A program made the position numbers and the translations under genes. The notes beneath the pieces are model-generated. The model saw only the letters and a list, made by a program, of their open reading frames with translations, was not told where the DNA came from and made no database searches. From Streptomyces sp. NBC_01478 (GTDB lineage Bacteria > Actinomycetota > Actinomycetes > Streptomycetales > Streptomycetaceae), in NCBI RefSeq assembly GCF_036227225.1, contig NZ_CP109444.1:7483501-7547500 (forward strand): 64,000 nt of DNA, read 5' to 3'. Each line of letters starts with the position of its first letter. Within the stretch, counting starts at the first letter, position 1. Positions 28,136-36,405 of this stretch are shown here, one piece after another.

Positions 28136-28456
28136 GTGACCTACGTCATCGCGCAGCCTTGTGTCGACGTCAAGGACAAGGCGTGCATCGAGGAGTGCCC
28201 GGTCGACTGCATTTACGAGGGCTCCCGGTCCTTGTACATCCACCCGGACGAATGCGTCGACTGCGGAGCCTGTGAGCCGGTGTGCCCGGTCGAGGCGATC
28301 TTCTACGAGGACGACACTCCCGAGGAGTGGAAGGACTACTACAAGGCGAACGTCGAGTTCTTCGACGAGCTCGGCTCCCCGGGCGGCGCCAGCAAGCTGG
28401 GCCTGATCGAGCGCGACCACCCCTTCGTCGCCGCGCTGCCGCCGCAGAACCAGTAA
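28136..28456 (+). CDS. fdxA: Seven-iron ferredoxin
   Basis: 106 residues from GTG 28136, with an AGGAGGAA ribosome site. It is an electron carrier with one [3Fe-4S] and one [4Fe-4S] cluster. Cysteines at 9, 17, 21, 25, 40, 43, 46 and 50 fit the seven-iron type: CVDVKDKACIEECPVDC and CVDCGACEPVCP. The C-terminal extension ending ERDHPFVAALPPQNQ is normal for actinobacterial FdxA. It precedes dapC by 128 bases; any functional link is unproven. Confidence 0.93.
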   Translation: MTYVIAQPCVDVKDKACIEECPVDCIYEGSRSLYIHPDECVDCGACEPVCPVEAIFYEDDTPEEWKDYYKANVEFFDELGSPGGASKLGLIERDHPFVAALPPQNQ

Positions 28457-28584
28457 GAGCGGCCCGCACAGACGCGCGCGCCGCCTCGGTCCCGTACGGC
28501 CAGATCGCCCCGGTCGCCGTACGGGGCCGAGGCGTTTGCCGTACCGGGCGTACCGGGCGCACCGAAGAAAGTGAGCGAGTAACC

Positions 28585-29679
28585 GTGTCCGCAGTCACCG
28601 ACCGCCTCCCCACCTTCCCCTGGGACAAGCTGGAGCCGTACAAGAAGACGGCGACGGCACACCCGGACGGCATCGTCGACCTGTCGGTCGGCACCCCGGT
28701 GGACCCGGTCCCCGACCTGATCCAGAAGGCCCTGATCGACGCGGCCGACTCGCCCGGCTACCCCACGGTCTGGGGCACCCCGGCCCTGCGCGACGCGATC
28801 ACCGGCTGGGTGGAGCGCCGCCTCGGAGCCCGGGACGTGACCCACCGCCACGTCCTCCCGATCGTCGGCTCCAAGGAACTCGTCGCCTGGCTCCCCACCC
28901 AACTGGGCCTCGGCCCCGGCGACCGGGTCGCCTACCCCCGCCTGGCCTACCCGACGTACGAGGTGGGCGCCCGCCTGGCCCGCGCGGACTACGAGGTCTA
29001 CGACGACCCGACGACCCTGAACCCCGAGGGCCTGAAGCTCCTCTGGCTCAACTCGCCCTCGAACCCGACCGGCAGGGTGCTGGGCAAGGACGAGCTGACC
29101 CGGATCGTCGCCTGGGCCCGCGAGCACGGCATCCTGATCTTCTCCGACGAGTGCTACCTCGAACTGGGCTGGGAGGCCGACCCGGTCTCGGTCCTCCACC
29201 CGGATGTCAACGGCGGTTCCTACGACGGGATCGTCGCGGTCCACTCCCTCTCCAAGCGCTCGAACCTCGCGGGCTACCGCGCGGCCTTCCTGGCCGGCGA
29301 CCCGGCGGTCCTCGCCCCCCTCCTGGAGATCCGCAAGCACGGCGGCATGATGACCTCGGCCCCGACCCAGGCGGCGGTGGTGGCGGCCCTGGCCGACGAC
29401 ACCCACGTCCAGGAACAACGCGAGCGCTACCAGGCCCGCCGCACCCTGCTGCGCGATGCCCTCGTGTCCCACGGCTTCCGCATCGAACACAGCGAGGCCA
29501 GCCTCTACTTGTGGGCAACGAGGGACGAGTCCTGCTGGACCACGGTGGCCCACCTAGCCGACCTGGGCATTTTGGTGGCGCCGGGCGACTTCTACGGAGA
29601 AGCGGGCGAGAAATTCGTACGGGTAGCCCTTACGGCAACGGACGAGCGAGTACGTGAGGCTGTAAACAGGCTGAGCTGA
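28585..29679 (+). CDS. dapC: Succinyldiaminopimelate transaminase (DapC)
   Basis: 364-residue class I/II aminotransferase from GTG 28585. It converts N-succinyl-2-amino-6-oxopimelate to N-succinyl-LL-DAP with glutamate, in the lysine and meso-DAP pathway. The PLP lysine is in HSLSKRSNLAGYR; NSPSNPTG and the Asp in FSDECYLELG line the cofactor site. Its place after fdxA and before dapE (31549) supports the name. A strong bidirectional terminator follows at 29714-29744. An alternative role as glutamate-prephenate aminotransferase cannot be excluded from sequence alone. Confidence 0.9.
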   Translation: MSAVTDRLPTFPWDKLEPYKKTATAHPDGIVDLSVGTPVDPVPDLIQKALIDAADSPGYPTVWGTPALRDAITGWVERRLGARDVTHRHVLPIVGSKELVAWLPTQLGLGPGDRVAYPRLAYPTYEVGARLARADYEVYDDPTTLNPEGLKLLWLNSPSNPTGRVLGKDELTRIVAWAREHGILIFSDECYLELGWEADPVSVLHPDVNGGSYDGIVAVHSLSKRSNLAGYRAAFLAGDPAVLAPLLEIRKHGGMMTSAPTQAAVVAALADDTHVQEQRERYQARRTLLRDALVSHGFRIEHSEASLYLWATRDESCWTTVAHLADLGILVAPGDFYGEAGEKFVRVALTATDERVREAVNRLS

Positions 29680-29713
29680 AGGTCTTTTGGTCTTTAGGGG
29701 CGTACAAACGCGA

Positions 29714-29744
29714 AAGGGGTCCAGGGAAACACCCTGGACCCCTT
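29714..29744. terminator. Bidirectional terminator hairpin
   Basis: A 13-base perfect stem AAGGGGTCCAGGG with its complement and a five-base loop AAACA, between dapC ending at 29679 and the - strand gene ending at 29758. It has an A/T edge on both sides. Confidence 0.82.
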
Positions 29745-29757
29745 CAGCACAGGCCGC

Positions 29758-30210
29758 TTAGCCGAGCGGCAACCCCTTCAACGGCAGCTCCTGAGCCGTG
29801 GGCAAGCCACCCTTGGTGACCGCGTCCGTCGGCAGCCCGCCACCCGCCGTGGCGGTCTTGGCGGTGTCACCGAGCAGACCTCCGGCCTGGCCGGCCGTGT
29901 CCCCGGCGACATGCTGCGCGGCCGGAGCCACCGTCTTGGCAACCTTCCCACCGGTCTTGCCAGCGGCCGGCACCGCCTTCTCCAGCGTCTGGCCACCGGA
30001 CTTGCCGGCGGCCCCCGTGACGTTCTGGCTCGCACCGTCGACCGTGTTGCCGACGCTCGCCCCGTCCAGGGCGGTCAGCGCGCCCAGGTTCGGGGTGGCC
30101 GGCAGGGAGGGGGCCGCACTGGCGGAGCCGGCCGCACCGACCCCGGCTGCCGCTCCCGCTGCGACGAGCAGCGCGGCACGGGCGATCCGGCGGGTCAGGG
30201 GGAGGGACAT
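29758..30210 (-). CDS. Secreted Ala/Gly-rich low-complexity protein
   Basis: 150 residues from ATG 30210, with ribosome site AAGGAGCATC. It has a clear export signal: basic LTRRIARAALLVAAGAAAG and an AxA site near GSASAAPS. The mature part is Ala/Gly/Thr-rich with loose repeats of the type GKSGG / GKTGGKVAKT and GLLGDTAKT, and no cysteine. No known domain. Probably an extracellular or cell-wall-associated structural protein; I cannot name a function. Confidence 0.78.
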   Translation of the reverse strand: MSLPLTRRIARAALLVAAGAAAGVGAAGSASAAPSLPATPNLGALTALDGASVGNTVDGASQNVTGAAGKSGGQTLEKAVPAAGKTGGKVAKTVAPAAQHVAGDTAGQAGGLLGDTAKTATAGGGLPTDAVTKGGLPTAQELPLKGLPLG

Positions 30211-30310
30211 GATGCTCCTTGTGTTGATCTCCGGGCTCGGACGCAGTGACTACCGCTCGAAGCGCGCGAAGGTTGCGGAGCGGCAACGTAAAGAGTTGGC
30301 AATGCGTCGC

Positions 30311-30338
30311 ATTATCAGCTACGGATAAAAACGGACAA
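30311..30338 (-). promoter_or_regulatory. Candidate promoter for the secreted Ala/Gly-rich gene
   Basis: On the minus strand TTGTCC (30338-30333) and GATAAT (30316-30311) are separated by 16 bases, in a locally AT-richer stretch about 100 bases before ATG 30210. The -10 is close to TATAAT; the -35 is weak. Confidence 0.38.
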
Positions 30339-30464
30339 AGAGCGCCCGGTGTGAAAGCCTGCGGAATGCCCGCAGCCCTTTGTTCTCAAGGACTTCGGCG
30401 CACACGAGGACGACCGCGTGAAAACCCGACCACACCCGGCCCCGGATCGACCACGCATAACCCC

Positions 30465-30482
30465 TACGGGTGAGGACCCGTA
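30465..30482 (-). terminator. Possible small terminator hairpin
   Basis: TACGGGT GAGG ACCCGTA, a 7-base stem directly after the stop (30483) of the membrane protein gene on the minus strand. Short, so only tentative. Confidence 0.35.
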
Positions 30483-31463
30483 CTACTGCCCGACCTGCCG
30501 CTCGGTCACGATGCTGACCCCGCCGGACGCCTTCGTGTCGGTCGAGTGCCACGGGTCGTCCGCGCTGCCGGCGGCCCACTCGCGGCCGGCGTACGACACG
30601 CGCTCGATGTGCAGCTCCGAGGAGTTGGCCACCGCCCAGTGCGCGAGCTGCCAGCCGGTCCGAGTGCTGCCGGACTTCACCGGCAGGGTCACCGTGCTGC
30701 TCCCGCCCGTCGCACTCGCGCTGGGAGCCGGCGTGGACTTGGACTCGGCCTTGCTCTTGCCCCCGGACGTCGAGCCCGCGGTCACCTCCGCGCCCGTCTC
30801 CTTCAGCACCGTGCGCCCGAAGTCCCGTACCAGCGCGGCCCGTACGGCGTCCGGACCGACGGCCGCCCGCGTGGTGTCCGGGAGGCCCTGGCAGGTCAGC
30901 GTGGCGGCCGCCTGCCCCGTGAGGGCGGCGGACAGCAGCGTGGCCTCGGGCTCGTGCTTGGCGTACGCCTCCGGGTAACCGCTGCGCTGCACGCGCTGCG
31001 CGGCGACGGTGAGGGGGAGCTTCCGGTAGTCGTCCACCTTGGCCAGGTGCTCGTAGAAGACGCCCGCCGCGTACGTCGGGTCCAGGATCTCCTTCTTGGT
31101 GCCCCAGCCCTGCGAGGGCCGCTGCTGGAACAGGCCGAGCGAATCCAGGTCGCCGTGCTGGATGTTGACGAGCTGCGACTCCTGGAGGGCGGTCGCGAGC
31201 GCGATCGTGACGGCCCGCGCCGGCATCCCGCGCCCGGTGCCGACGGCGGCGATCGTCGCCGCGTTCATCGTCTGCTCCTGCGAGAACTCGTACTCCTGGC
31301 CGTCGTCCTTGCCGGAGACCACCTTGCAGCCGGGACCCCCCCGGCCGCCGGTGACGTACTGGACGACCAGATAGCCCGCGACCGCGAGCAGCACCACGAA
31401 GGCCGAGGCGAATCGGAAGAGGCGGCCGCGTCGACGCTTCTTGGGGGTGGGGGACTGCAGCAT
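30483..31463 (-). CDS. Membrane-anchored protein with lysozyme-like (transglycosylase-type) outside domain
   Basis: 326 residues from ATG 31463. A basic cytoplasmic start (PKKRRRGRLFRF) and one helix (ASAFVVLLAVAGYLVVQYV) are followed by an outside region. Residues about 90-160 contain ALATALQESQLVNIQHGD, then SLGLFQQRPSQGWGTKKEI and AGVFYEHL, resembling the catalytic-Glu region of SLT-like folds. A Ser/Thr/Ala linker leads to a C-terminal part (TGWQLAHWAVANSSELHIER) that looks like a second small domain. Not a metal transporter, despite labels sometimes used for relatives. TACCTT lies 6 bases before the ATG. Probably acts on or binds peptidoglycan. Confidence 0.75.
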   Translation of the reverse strand: MLQSPTPKKRRRGRLFRFASAFVVLLAVAGYLVVQYVTGGRGGPGCKVVSGKDDGQEYEFSQEQTMNAATIAAVGTGRGMPARAVTIALATALQESQLVNIQHGDLDSLGLFQQRPSQGWGTKKEILDPTYAAGVFYEHLAKVDDYRKLPLTVAAQRVQRSGYPEAYAKHEPEATLLSAALTGQAAATLTCQGLPDTTRAAVGPDAVRAALVRDFGRTVLKETGAEVTAGSTSGGKSKAESKSTPAPSASATGGSSTVTLPVKSGSTRTGWQLAHWAVANSSELHIERVSYAGREWAAGSADDPWHSTDTKASGGVSIVTERQVGQ

Positions 31464-31469
31464 CCCCAC

Positions 31470-31475
31470 AAGGTA
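31470..31475 (-). promoter_or_regulatory. TANNNT box 6 bases before the lysozyme-like gene
   Basis: TACCTT, then GTGGGG, then ATG 31463 on the minus strand. Confidence 0.42.
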
Positions 31476-31535
31476 GCGGAGGCTCCTGTTACCGCTGCGC
31501 CGGGTGTGGACAAACGGTGGAGAGGCCCTTCGCGT

Positions 31536-31541
31536 TAGGGT
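31536..31541 (+). promoter_or_regulatory. TANNNT box 7 bases before dapE
   Basis: TAGGGT, then CGACGCC, then ATG 31549. No ribosome site is present between, as expected for a leaderless message. It lies 60 bases from the divergent box at 31470. Confidence 0.52.
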
Positions 31542-31548
31542 CGACGCC

Positions 31549-32628
31549 ATGGCCGACACCCCGCTTGACCTCACGCTGGACGCCGCACGGCTCACCGCGC
31601 AGCTCGTCGACTTCCCCTCGGAGAGCGGCAGCGAGAAGCCCCTCGCGGACGCGATCGAGACCGCGCTGCGCGCCCTGCCGCACCTGAGGGTCGACCGGTA
31701 CGGCAACAACGTCGTCGCGCGCACCAGCCTCGGACGCACCGAACGCGTCGTCCTGGCGGGCCACATCGACACGGTCCCGATCGCCGACAACGTCCCCTCA
31801 CGGCTCGACGGGAACGGCGTCCTGTGGGGCTGCGGCACCTGCGACATGAAGTCCGGAGTGGCCGTCCAACTCCGCATCGCGGCAACGGTGTTGGCCCCCA
31901 ACCGCGACCTGACCTTCGTCTTCTACGACAACGAGGAGGTCGCCGCCCACCTCAACGGCCTCAAGCACGTCTCGGAGGCTCATCCGGAGTGGCTGGAGGG
32001 CGACTTCGCGGTCCTCCTGGAGCCGACGGACGGGCAGGTCGAGGGCGGCTGCCAGGGCACGCTCAGGGTGTTCCTGAAGTTCAAGGGAGAACGAGCGCAC
32101 TCCGCGCGCGCGTGGATGGGCTCCAACGCGATCCACGCGGCCTCGCGGGCGCTGGCCAAGCTCGCCGCGTACGAGCCCCGCACGCCCGTGGTGGACGGCC
32201 TTCAGTTCCACGAGGGCCTCAACGCGGTGCGCGTCGAGGGGGGAGTGGCCACGAACGTCATCCCCGACGCGTGCACCCTTGTTGTCAACTTCCGCTATGC
32301 GCCCGACCGCAGCGAGGAGGAGGCGGAGGCGTTCGTGCGGGACTACTTCGCCGACTGCGGGGTCGACGAGTTCGTCGTCGACGACCACACCGGAGGGGCC
32401 CGCCCCGGCCTGACCCACCCGGCCGCCGCCGCCTTCATGGCGGCCGTCGGCGGCGAGGCCCGCCCCAAGTTCGGCTGGACCGACGTGGCCCGCTTCAGCG
32501 CGCTCGGCGTGCCCGCCGTGAACTACGGCCCGGGTGCCCAACTCCTCGCCCACAAGGTGGACGAGAGGGTCGAGGCGGCTCTCATCCCCGAGGCGGAGCG
32601 GCGGCTGCGGGACTGGCTCACCGCCTGA
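31549..32628 (+). CDS. dapE: Succinyl-diaminopimelate desuccinylase (DapE)
   Basis: 359-residue M20 metallopeptidase. It hydrolyses N-succinyl-LL-DAP to LL-DAP and succinate, the step after DapC, and so supplies peptidoglycan and lysine. Metal-site motifs: AGHIDTVPIAD, WGCGTCDMKSG, YDNEEV (general-base Glu region) and LLEPTDG. The start is ATG 31549, with a TAGGGT box 7 bases before. It precedes the LOG-like and folP2-like genes in the same order as in M. tuberculosis (dapE to folP2). Confidence 0.93.
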   Translation: MADTPLDLTLDAARLTAQLVDFPSESGSEKPLADAIETALRALPHLRVDRYGNNVVARTSLGRTERVVLAGHIDTVPIADNVPSRLDGNGVLWGCGTCDMKSGVAVQLRIAATVLAPNRDLTFVFYDNEEVAAHLNGLKHVSEAHPEWLEGDFAVLLEPTDGQVEGGCQGTLRVFLKFKGERAHSARAWMGSNAIHAASRALAKLAAYEPRTPVVDGLQFHEGLNAVRVEGGVATNVIPDACTLVVNFRYAPDRSEEEAEAFVRDYFADCGVDEFVVDDHTGGARPGLTHPAAAAFMAAVGGEARPKFGWTDVARFSALGVPAVNYGPGAQLLAHKVDERVEAALIPEAERRLRDWLTA

Positions 32629-32705
32629 CATCCGTATGTCCCCCCTCCGTAACCCGCGTAGACCTACGCTGAAGTACGAAACACCTGCAAGTGGAGGGAG
32701 CGCAC

Positions 32706-33464
32706 ATGGCTACAGGCAACCCCGAGGGCAAGCAGCAGCCACCGGAGGAGCAGCGCCTGGGACCGGTCCTCCGGCGGCGCGGCCAGGTGACCGCGAGCAC
32801 GACCGACCAGCGCCTCCTGGACGCGGGCGGCCCCTCGGACTGGGTCCACACCGACCCGTGGCGCGTTCTGCGCATCCAGTCGGAGTTCATCGAGGGCTTC
32901 GGCACGCTGGCCGAACTGCCGCCCGCGATCAGCGTGTTCGGCTCGGCCCGCACCAAGCCGGACTCACCGGAGTACGAGGCGGGCGTACGGCTCGGACACG
33001 CCCTCGTGGAGGCCGGGTGGGCCGTGATCACCGGCGGCGGCCCCGGCGCCATGGAGGCGGCCAACAAGGGCGCTCTGGAGGCCAAGGGCATCTCCGTCGG
33101 CCTCGGCATCGAGCTGCCCTTCGAACAGGGGCTCAACGCCTACGTCGACATCGGGCTGAACTTCCGTTACTTCTTCGTCCGCAAGATGATGTTCGTCAAG
33201 TACGCCCAGGGCTTCGTGGTCCTCCCCGGCGGCCTCGGCACCCTCGACGAACTCTTCGAGGCGCTCACCCTGGTGCAGACCCAGAAGGTCACACGCTTCC
33301 CGATCGTCCTCTTCGGGAGCGAGTACTGGGGCGGCCTCGTCGACTGGCTGAAGAACACGCTGATCGCCCAGGGCAAGGCGTCGGAGAAGGACCTGCTGCT
33401 GTTCCACGTGACGGACGACGTGGACGAGGCGGTAGCCCTCGTCTCGAAGGAAGCGGGACGTTAG
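32706..33464 (+). CDS. LOG-family protein (TIGR00730; cytokinin riboside 5'-monophosphate phosphoribohydrolase-like)
   Basis: 252 residues from ATG 32706, with GGAGGGAG upstream. Rossmann-fold hydrolase cleaving ribose-5-phosphate from nucleoside monophosphates. The family signature GGGPGAMEAANKGA and the catalytic PGGLGTLDELFE are both intact. The first about 60 residues are an extension beyond the minimal family. Neighbours dapE and folP2 match the mycobacterial locus, where the homologue is Rv1205. Whether it makes a cytokinin or serves nucleotide salvage is unknown. Confidence 0.9.
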   Translation: MATGNPEGKQQPPEEQRLGPVLRRRGQVTASTTDQRLLDAGGPSDWVHTDPWRVLRIQSEFIEGFGTLAELPPAISVFGSARTKPDSPEYEAGVRLGHALVEAGWAVITGGGPGAMEAANKGALEAKGISVGLGIELPFEQGLNAYVDIGLNFRYFFVRKMMFVKYAQGFVVLPGGLGTLDELFEALTLVQTQKVTRFPIVLFGSEYWGGLVDWLKNTLIAQGKASEKDLLLFHVTDDVDEAVALVSKEAGR

Positions 33465-33467
33465 TTC

Positions 33468-33540
33468 CCAGCCCGTCCGGCGTTTGAGGACGAGGCCGTC
33501 AGGGCCGAAGCGGGGGTCTGGGGGCGGCAGCCCCCAGTGA
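33468..33540 (+). repeat. Dispersed Streptomyces intergenic repeat with terminator-like hairpin
   Basis: Begins CAGCCCGTCCGGCGTTTGAG and continues through CGGGGGT to the hairpin CTGGGGGC GGCA GCCCCCAG (33518-33537). I recognise it as a sequence repeated many times in Streptomyces genomes, usually between convergent genes. Here it lies between the LOG gene and folP2, which converge, and probably serves as their terminator. Confidence 0.75.
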
Positions 33541-33573
33541 CGGGACGGGTAGGGGCGGCGGGGGCGAAAAAAC

Positions 33574-34434
33574 TTACGCCAGCCCCCGCCTGCCCACCGC
33601 CGGAGGCCGATGCCCGGCAATCGACGCCACCATGTCCAGCACCTGCCGCGTCTCCGCGACCTCGTGCACCCGGTACACCTGCGCCCCCAGCCACGCCGAC
33701 ACGGCAGTGGTCGCGAGCGTCCCGACAACCCGCTCCTTGACCGGCTTGTCGAGGGTCTCGCCCACGAAGTCCTTGTTGGACAGCGAGACCAGCACCGGCC
33801 ACCCCGTGTCGACCATCTCGCCGAGCCGCCGCGTGGCCTCCAGACTGTGCCGGGTGTTCTTCCCGAAGTCGTGCCCGGGATCGATCAGCACCGACTCCCT
33901 GGGCACCCCCAGTGAAACGGCCCGCTCGGCGAGACCCAGGGTCACGCGCAGGATGTCGGCCATGACGTCGTCGAACGCCACCCGGTGCGGCCGTGTACGC
34001 GGCTCCGCACCGCCCGCGTGCGTGCACACCAGCCCCACGCCGTACCGCGCGGCGACCTCCGCGAGCCGGGGATCGACGCCGCCCCACGCGTCGTTCAGGA
34101 GATCCGCGCCGACCTCGCAGACGGCCTCGCCGACCTCGTGCCGCCAGGTGTCGACGCTGATGATCACGTCCGGGAAGCGCCGCCGCACCTCGGCCACGAA
34201 GCCGACCGTGCGCCGCGCCTCTTCGTCGGCGGTCACTTCCTCGCCGGGGCCGGCCTTGACGCCGCCGATGTCGATGATGGCGGCGCCCTCGGCCACCGCC
34301 TGCTCCACGCGCGCGAGGGCGGGCTCGTCGCGGAACGTGGCCCCTTGGTCGTAGAAGGAGTCCGGGGTCCGGTTCACGATCGCCATGATCACCGGCTCGT
34401 GCGCGTCGAATTCACGCCTGCCCAGCCTGAGCAT
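33574..34434 (-). CDS. folP2: Dihydropteroate synthase homologue of the FolP2 type
   Basis: 286 residues from ATG 34434 (MLRLGRREF), chosen over ATG 34458 because the conserved part starts here. TIM-barrel DHPS fold: NRTPDSF, DIGG, DTWRHEV, NDAWGG, DPGHDFGK, SNKDF and RVHEV. Several DHPS active-site signatures differ: GGVKAGPG replaces the usual GGESTRPG p-aminobenzoate loop and DPGHDFGK replaces DPGIGFGK. Gene order (LOG, this gene, DivIVA-like, tag) equals that of M. tuberculosis folP2, whose product was reported to lack DHPS activity. It may therefore act on another pterin or different substrate. Convergent with the LOG gene. Confidence 0.85.
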   Translation of the reverse strand: MLRLGRREFDAHEPVIMAIVNRTPDSFYDQGATFRDEPALARVEQAVAEGAAIIDIGGVKAGPGEEVTADEEARRTVGFVAEVRRRFPDVIISVDTWRHEVGEAVCEVGADLLNDAWGGVDPRLAEVAARYGVGLVCTHAGGAEPRTRPHRVAFDDVMADILRVTLGLAERAVSLGVPRESVLIDPGHDFGKNTRHSLEATRRLGEMVDTGWPVLVSLSNKDFVGETLDKPVKERVVGTLATTAVSAWLGAQVYRVHEVAETRQVLDMVASIAGHRPPAVGRRGLA

Positions 34435-34569
34435 CCCCTGTGACCTCTCTTCGTACATACCGGTCTTCAACCGCCTGTGACCCTAACTGTCAGCGTCGCA
34501 TGGCACGATCGGACCCTGACACATTCGGCTTCGGCACGTCCGACATCGACGCCCGTGGAGACCCCAGCG

Positions 34570-34920
34570 ATGTTCATGTTCCTGTTCCTGGTCGTCGCGC
34601 TCGCCGTCGTGGTCGGCGCCGTGACGCTCTCGGTGATCGGCGGCGGCGACAGCGCTCCGCTGCCCGACGCCGCGCCCGAGCGCCTCGACGACCCGCTGCC
34701 GGAGGACCGGCCGGTCGACCACGCCGACATCGAGACCCTCCGCTTCCCGCTCGCCGCGCGGGGCTACCGCATGGCCGAGGTGGACGACGCGCTGAGCCGT
34801 ATCGCCGCCGAACTCGCCGAGCGCGACGCCCGGATCGCCGACCTGGAGTCCGCACTGGCGGGCGCGCAGGCCACCGCCCACGTCTCCATGCGGAAGCCGG
34901 CCGAAGGCGACCAGCAGTGA
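34570..34920 (+). CDS. DivIVA-domain membrane protein
   Basis: 116 residues from ATG 34570, preceded by GGAG. One N-terminal membrane helix (MFMFLFLVVALAVVVGAVTL), then a Pro/Asp linker, then a DivIVA-type motif (RFPLAARGYRMAEVDDAL) running into a coiled coil (SRIAAELAERDARIADLE). The corresponding mycobacterial gene is Rv1209. DivIVA domains bind curved membrane and recruit growth machinery; here the helix would fix it in the membrane. The stop overlaps the tag start as GTGA. Confidence 0.83.
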   Translation: MFMFLFLVVALAVVVGAVTLSVIGGGDSAPLPDAAPERLDDPLPEDRPVDHADIETLRFPLAARGYRMAEVDDALSRIAAELAERDARIADLESALAGAQATAHVSMRKPAEGDQQ

Positions 34921-35498
34921 GCGACGGCGCGGCCGTCCCCGGTCCGGACGGCGCCCTGCGCTGCCCCTGGGGACTGTCCACGGAGGACTACGTCGCGTAC
35001 CACGACGAGGAGTGGGGCCGCCCGGTCCACGGCGACGACGCCCTCTACGAGCGGCTCAGCCTGGAGGCCTTCCAGTCGGGTCTCTCCTGGATCACGATCC
35101 TGCGCCGCCGCGAGGGCTTCCGGGCCGCGTTCGACGGCTTCCGCATCGCCAAGGTCGCCGCTTTCACGGACACCGACCGCGAACGCCTGCTCCTCGACGC
35201 GGGCATCATCCGCAACCGCCTCAAGATCGACGCGACGATCGCCAACGCGCGCGTGCTGGCCGACTGGGCACCGGGCGAACTCGACGAGTTCATCTGGTCC
35301 CACGCCCCCGCGCCGGGCCCGGCCCCGAAGGCACTCGGGGACGTCCCGGCGGTCACGGACGAGTCGACGGCCCTGTCGAAGGCCCTCAAGAAGCGGGGCC
35401 TGAAATTCGTGGGCCCGACGACGGCGTATGCCTTGATGCAGGCGTGCGGACTGGTCAACGACCACTTGGAAGCATGCGTGGCGAGAAGCGCCCCGTAA
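34917..35498 (+). CDS. tag: DNA-3-methyladenine glycosylase I (Tag)
   Basis: 193 residues from GTG 34917. Removes 3-methyladenine from alkylated DNA. Family features: N-terminal CPWGLSTEDYVAYHDEEWG (zinc Cys and His), FQSGLSWITILRRREGFR, and C-terminal KFVGPTTAYALMQACGLVNDH with the zinc-site His/Cys. The GTGA overlap couples it to the DivIVA-domain gene. A dispersed repeat begins at its stop codon. Confidence 0.93.
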   Translation: MSDGAAVPGPDGALRCPWGLSTEDYVAYHDEEWGRPVHGDDALYERLSLEAFQSGLSWITILRRREGFRAAFDGFRIAKVAAFTDTDRERLLLDAGIIRNRLKIDATIANARVLADWAPGELDEFIWSHAPAPGPAPKALGDVPAVTDESTALSKALKKRGLKFVGPTTAYALMQACGLVNDHLEACVARSAP

Positions 35499-35554
35499 GG
35501 GGGCGGGGCTGTATCAATGTGCGGCTCCGCCGCGTGAGCGCGACCAGCCCCAAC
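35495..35554 (+). repeat. Dispersed intergenic repeat, copy B
   Basis: Same element as 25985-26044: GGGGCTGTATC, then GCGGCTCCGCCGCGTGAGCG, then CGACCAGC. It starts within the stop codon of tag and fills most of the gap to the convergent enoyl-CoA hydratase gene. Confidence 0.8.
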
Positions 35555-35573
35555 CCACCCGCAGGTTCTGAAC

Positions 35574-36377
35574 TCAGCGGCCCAAATACTTCGGCGTCTC
35601 CTTGTTGACGAAGGCCTCGACAGCGATCGCATGGTCCTCCGACGCGCCCGCCCGAGCCTGGAGTTCGTCTTCTTTCTCCAGCGTCTCCTCCAGGGTGTGC
35701 GAGAGGCCGTACGCCACCGACTCCTTGAGCGCGGCGTACGCCACCGTCGGCCCGTCGGCCAGCAGCCTGGCCACCTTCTCGGCCTCGGCGTGCAGCTCAC
35801 CCACAGGGACGAGACGGTTGGCGATCCCCAGGTCGTACGCCTCCTGCGCCTTGATCGTGCGCGGGAACAGCAGCAGGTCGGAGGCGCGGCCCGGTCCGAC
35901 GACACGGGGCAGCGTCCAGGAAATGCCGGAGTCCGCGGTCAGGGCCACGCCCGCGAAGGACGTGTTGAAGCCTGCCGTGTCCGCGACGACCCGGTAGTCC
36001 GCCGCCAGCGCGAGCCCGAAACCGGCGCCCGCCGCCACCCCGTTGACCCCGGCGACCACGGGCTTCGCCATCCCGGCCAGCGCCCGCACGATGGGGTTGT
36101 AGTGCTCCTTGACCGTGGTCATGGTGGCCCCGGTCCCGGCCTTGCGGTCGGACTCCAGCAGCGTGATGTGCTCCTTGAGGTCCTGGCCCACGCAGAACGC
36201 CCGCTCCCCGGCCGCGGTCAGCAGCACGGCCCGTACGGCGTCGTCGTCCGCCGCGGCCTGTACCGCGTCCCGGAGGGCGACCTTGGTCGCGATGTTCAGC
36301 GCGTTCATCGCCTCGGGGCGGTTCAGCGTGATCGTCGCGAGTCCGTCGCTCACCTCGTAGAGCACGGTGTCGGCCAT
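35574..36377 (-). CDS. Enoyl-CoA hydratase/isomerase family protein
   Basis: 267 residues from ATG 36377, with GAGGGGAC as ribosome site. Crotonase fold: NRPEAMNALN, oxyanion-hole segments VLLTAAGERAFCVGQDLKE and GVNGVAAGAGFGLALAADYR, then GISWTLPRVVGPGRA. The Asp/Gln GQDL in place of GAD is common in the PaaG-like group, which handles phenylacetate or fatty acyl-CoA substrates. Two tandem palindromes just upstream (36406-36438) suggest control by a repressor of the TetR type. Confidence 0.88.
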   Translation of the reverse strand: MADTVLYEVSDGLATITLNRPEAMNALNIATKVALRDAVQAAADDDAVRAVLLTAAGERAFCVGQDLKEHITLLESDRKAGTGATMTTVKEHYNPIVRALAGMAKPVVAGVNGVAAGAGFGLALAADYRVVADTAGFNTSFAGVALTADSGISWTLPRVVGPGRASDLLLFPRTIKAQEAYDLGIANRLVPVGELHAEAEKVARLLADGPTVAYAALKESVAYGLSHTLEETLEKEDELQARAGASEDHAIAVEAFVNKETPKYLGR

Positions 36378-36405
36378 GGTGTGTCCCCTCAGGTGTCGCG
36401 GCCCC

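Noticed and set aside
30246..30473. A 75-codon open frame in the gap upstream of the secreted protein gene
   Set aside because: No ribosome site, Arg-rich random-looking sequence, and it runs through the promoter candidate of the gene at 30210.
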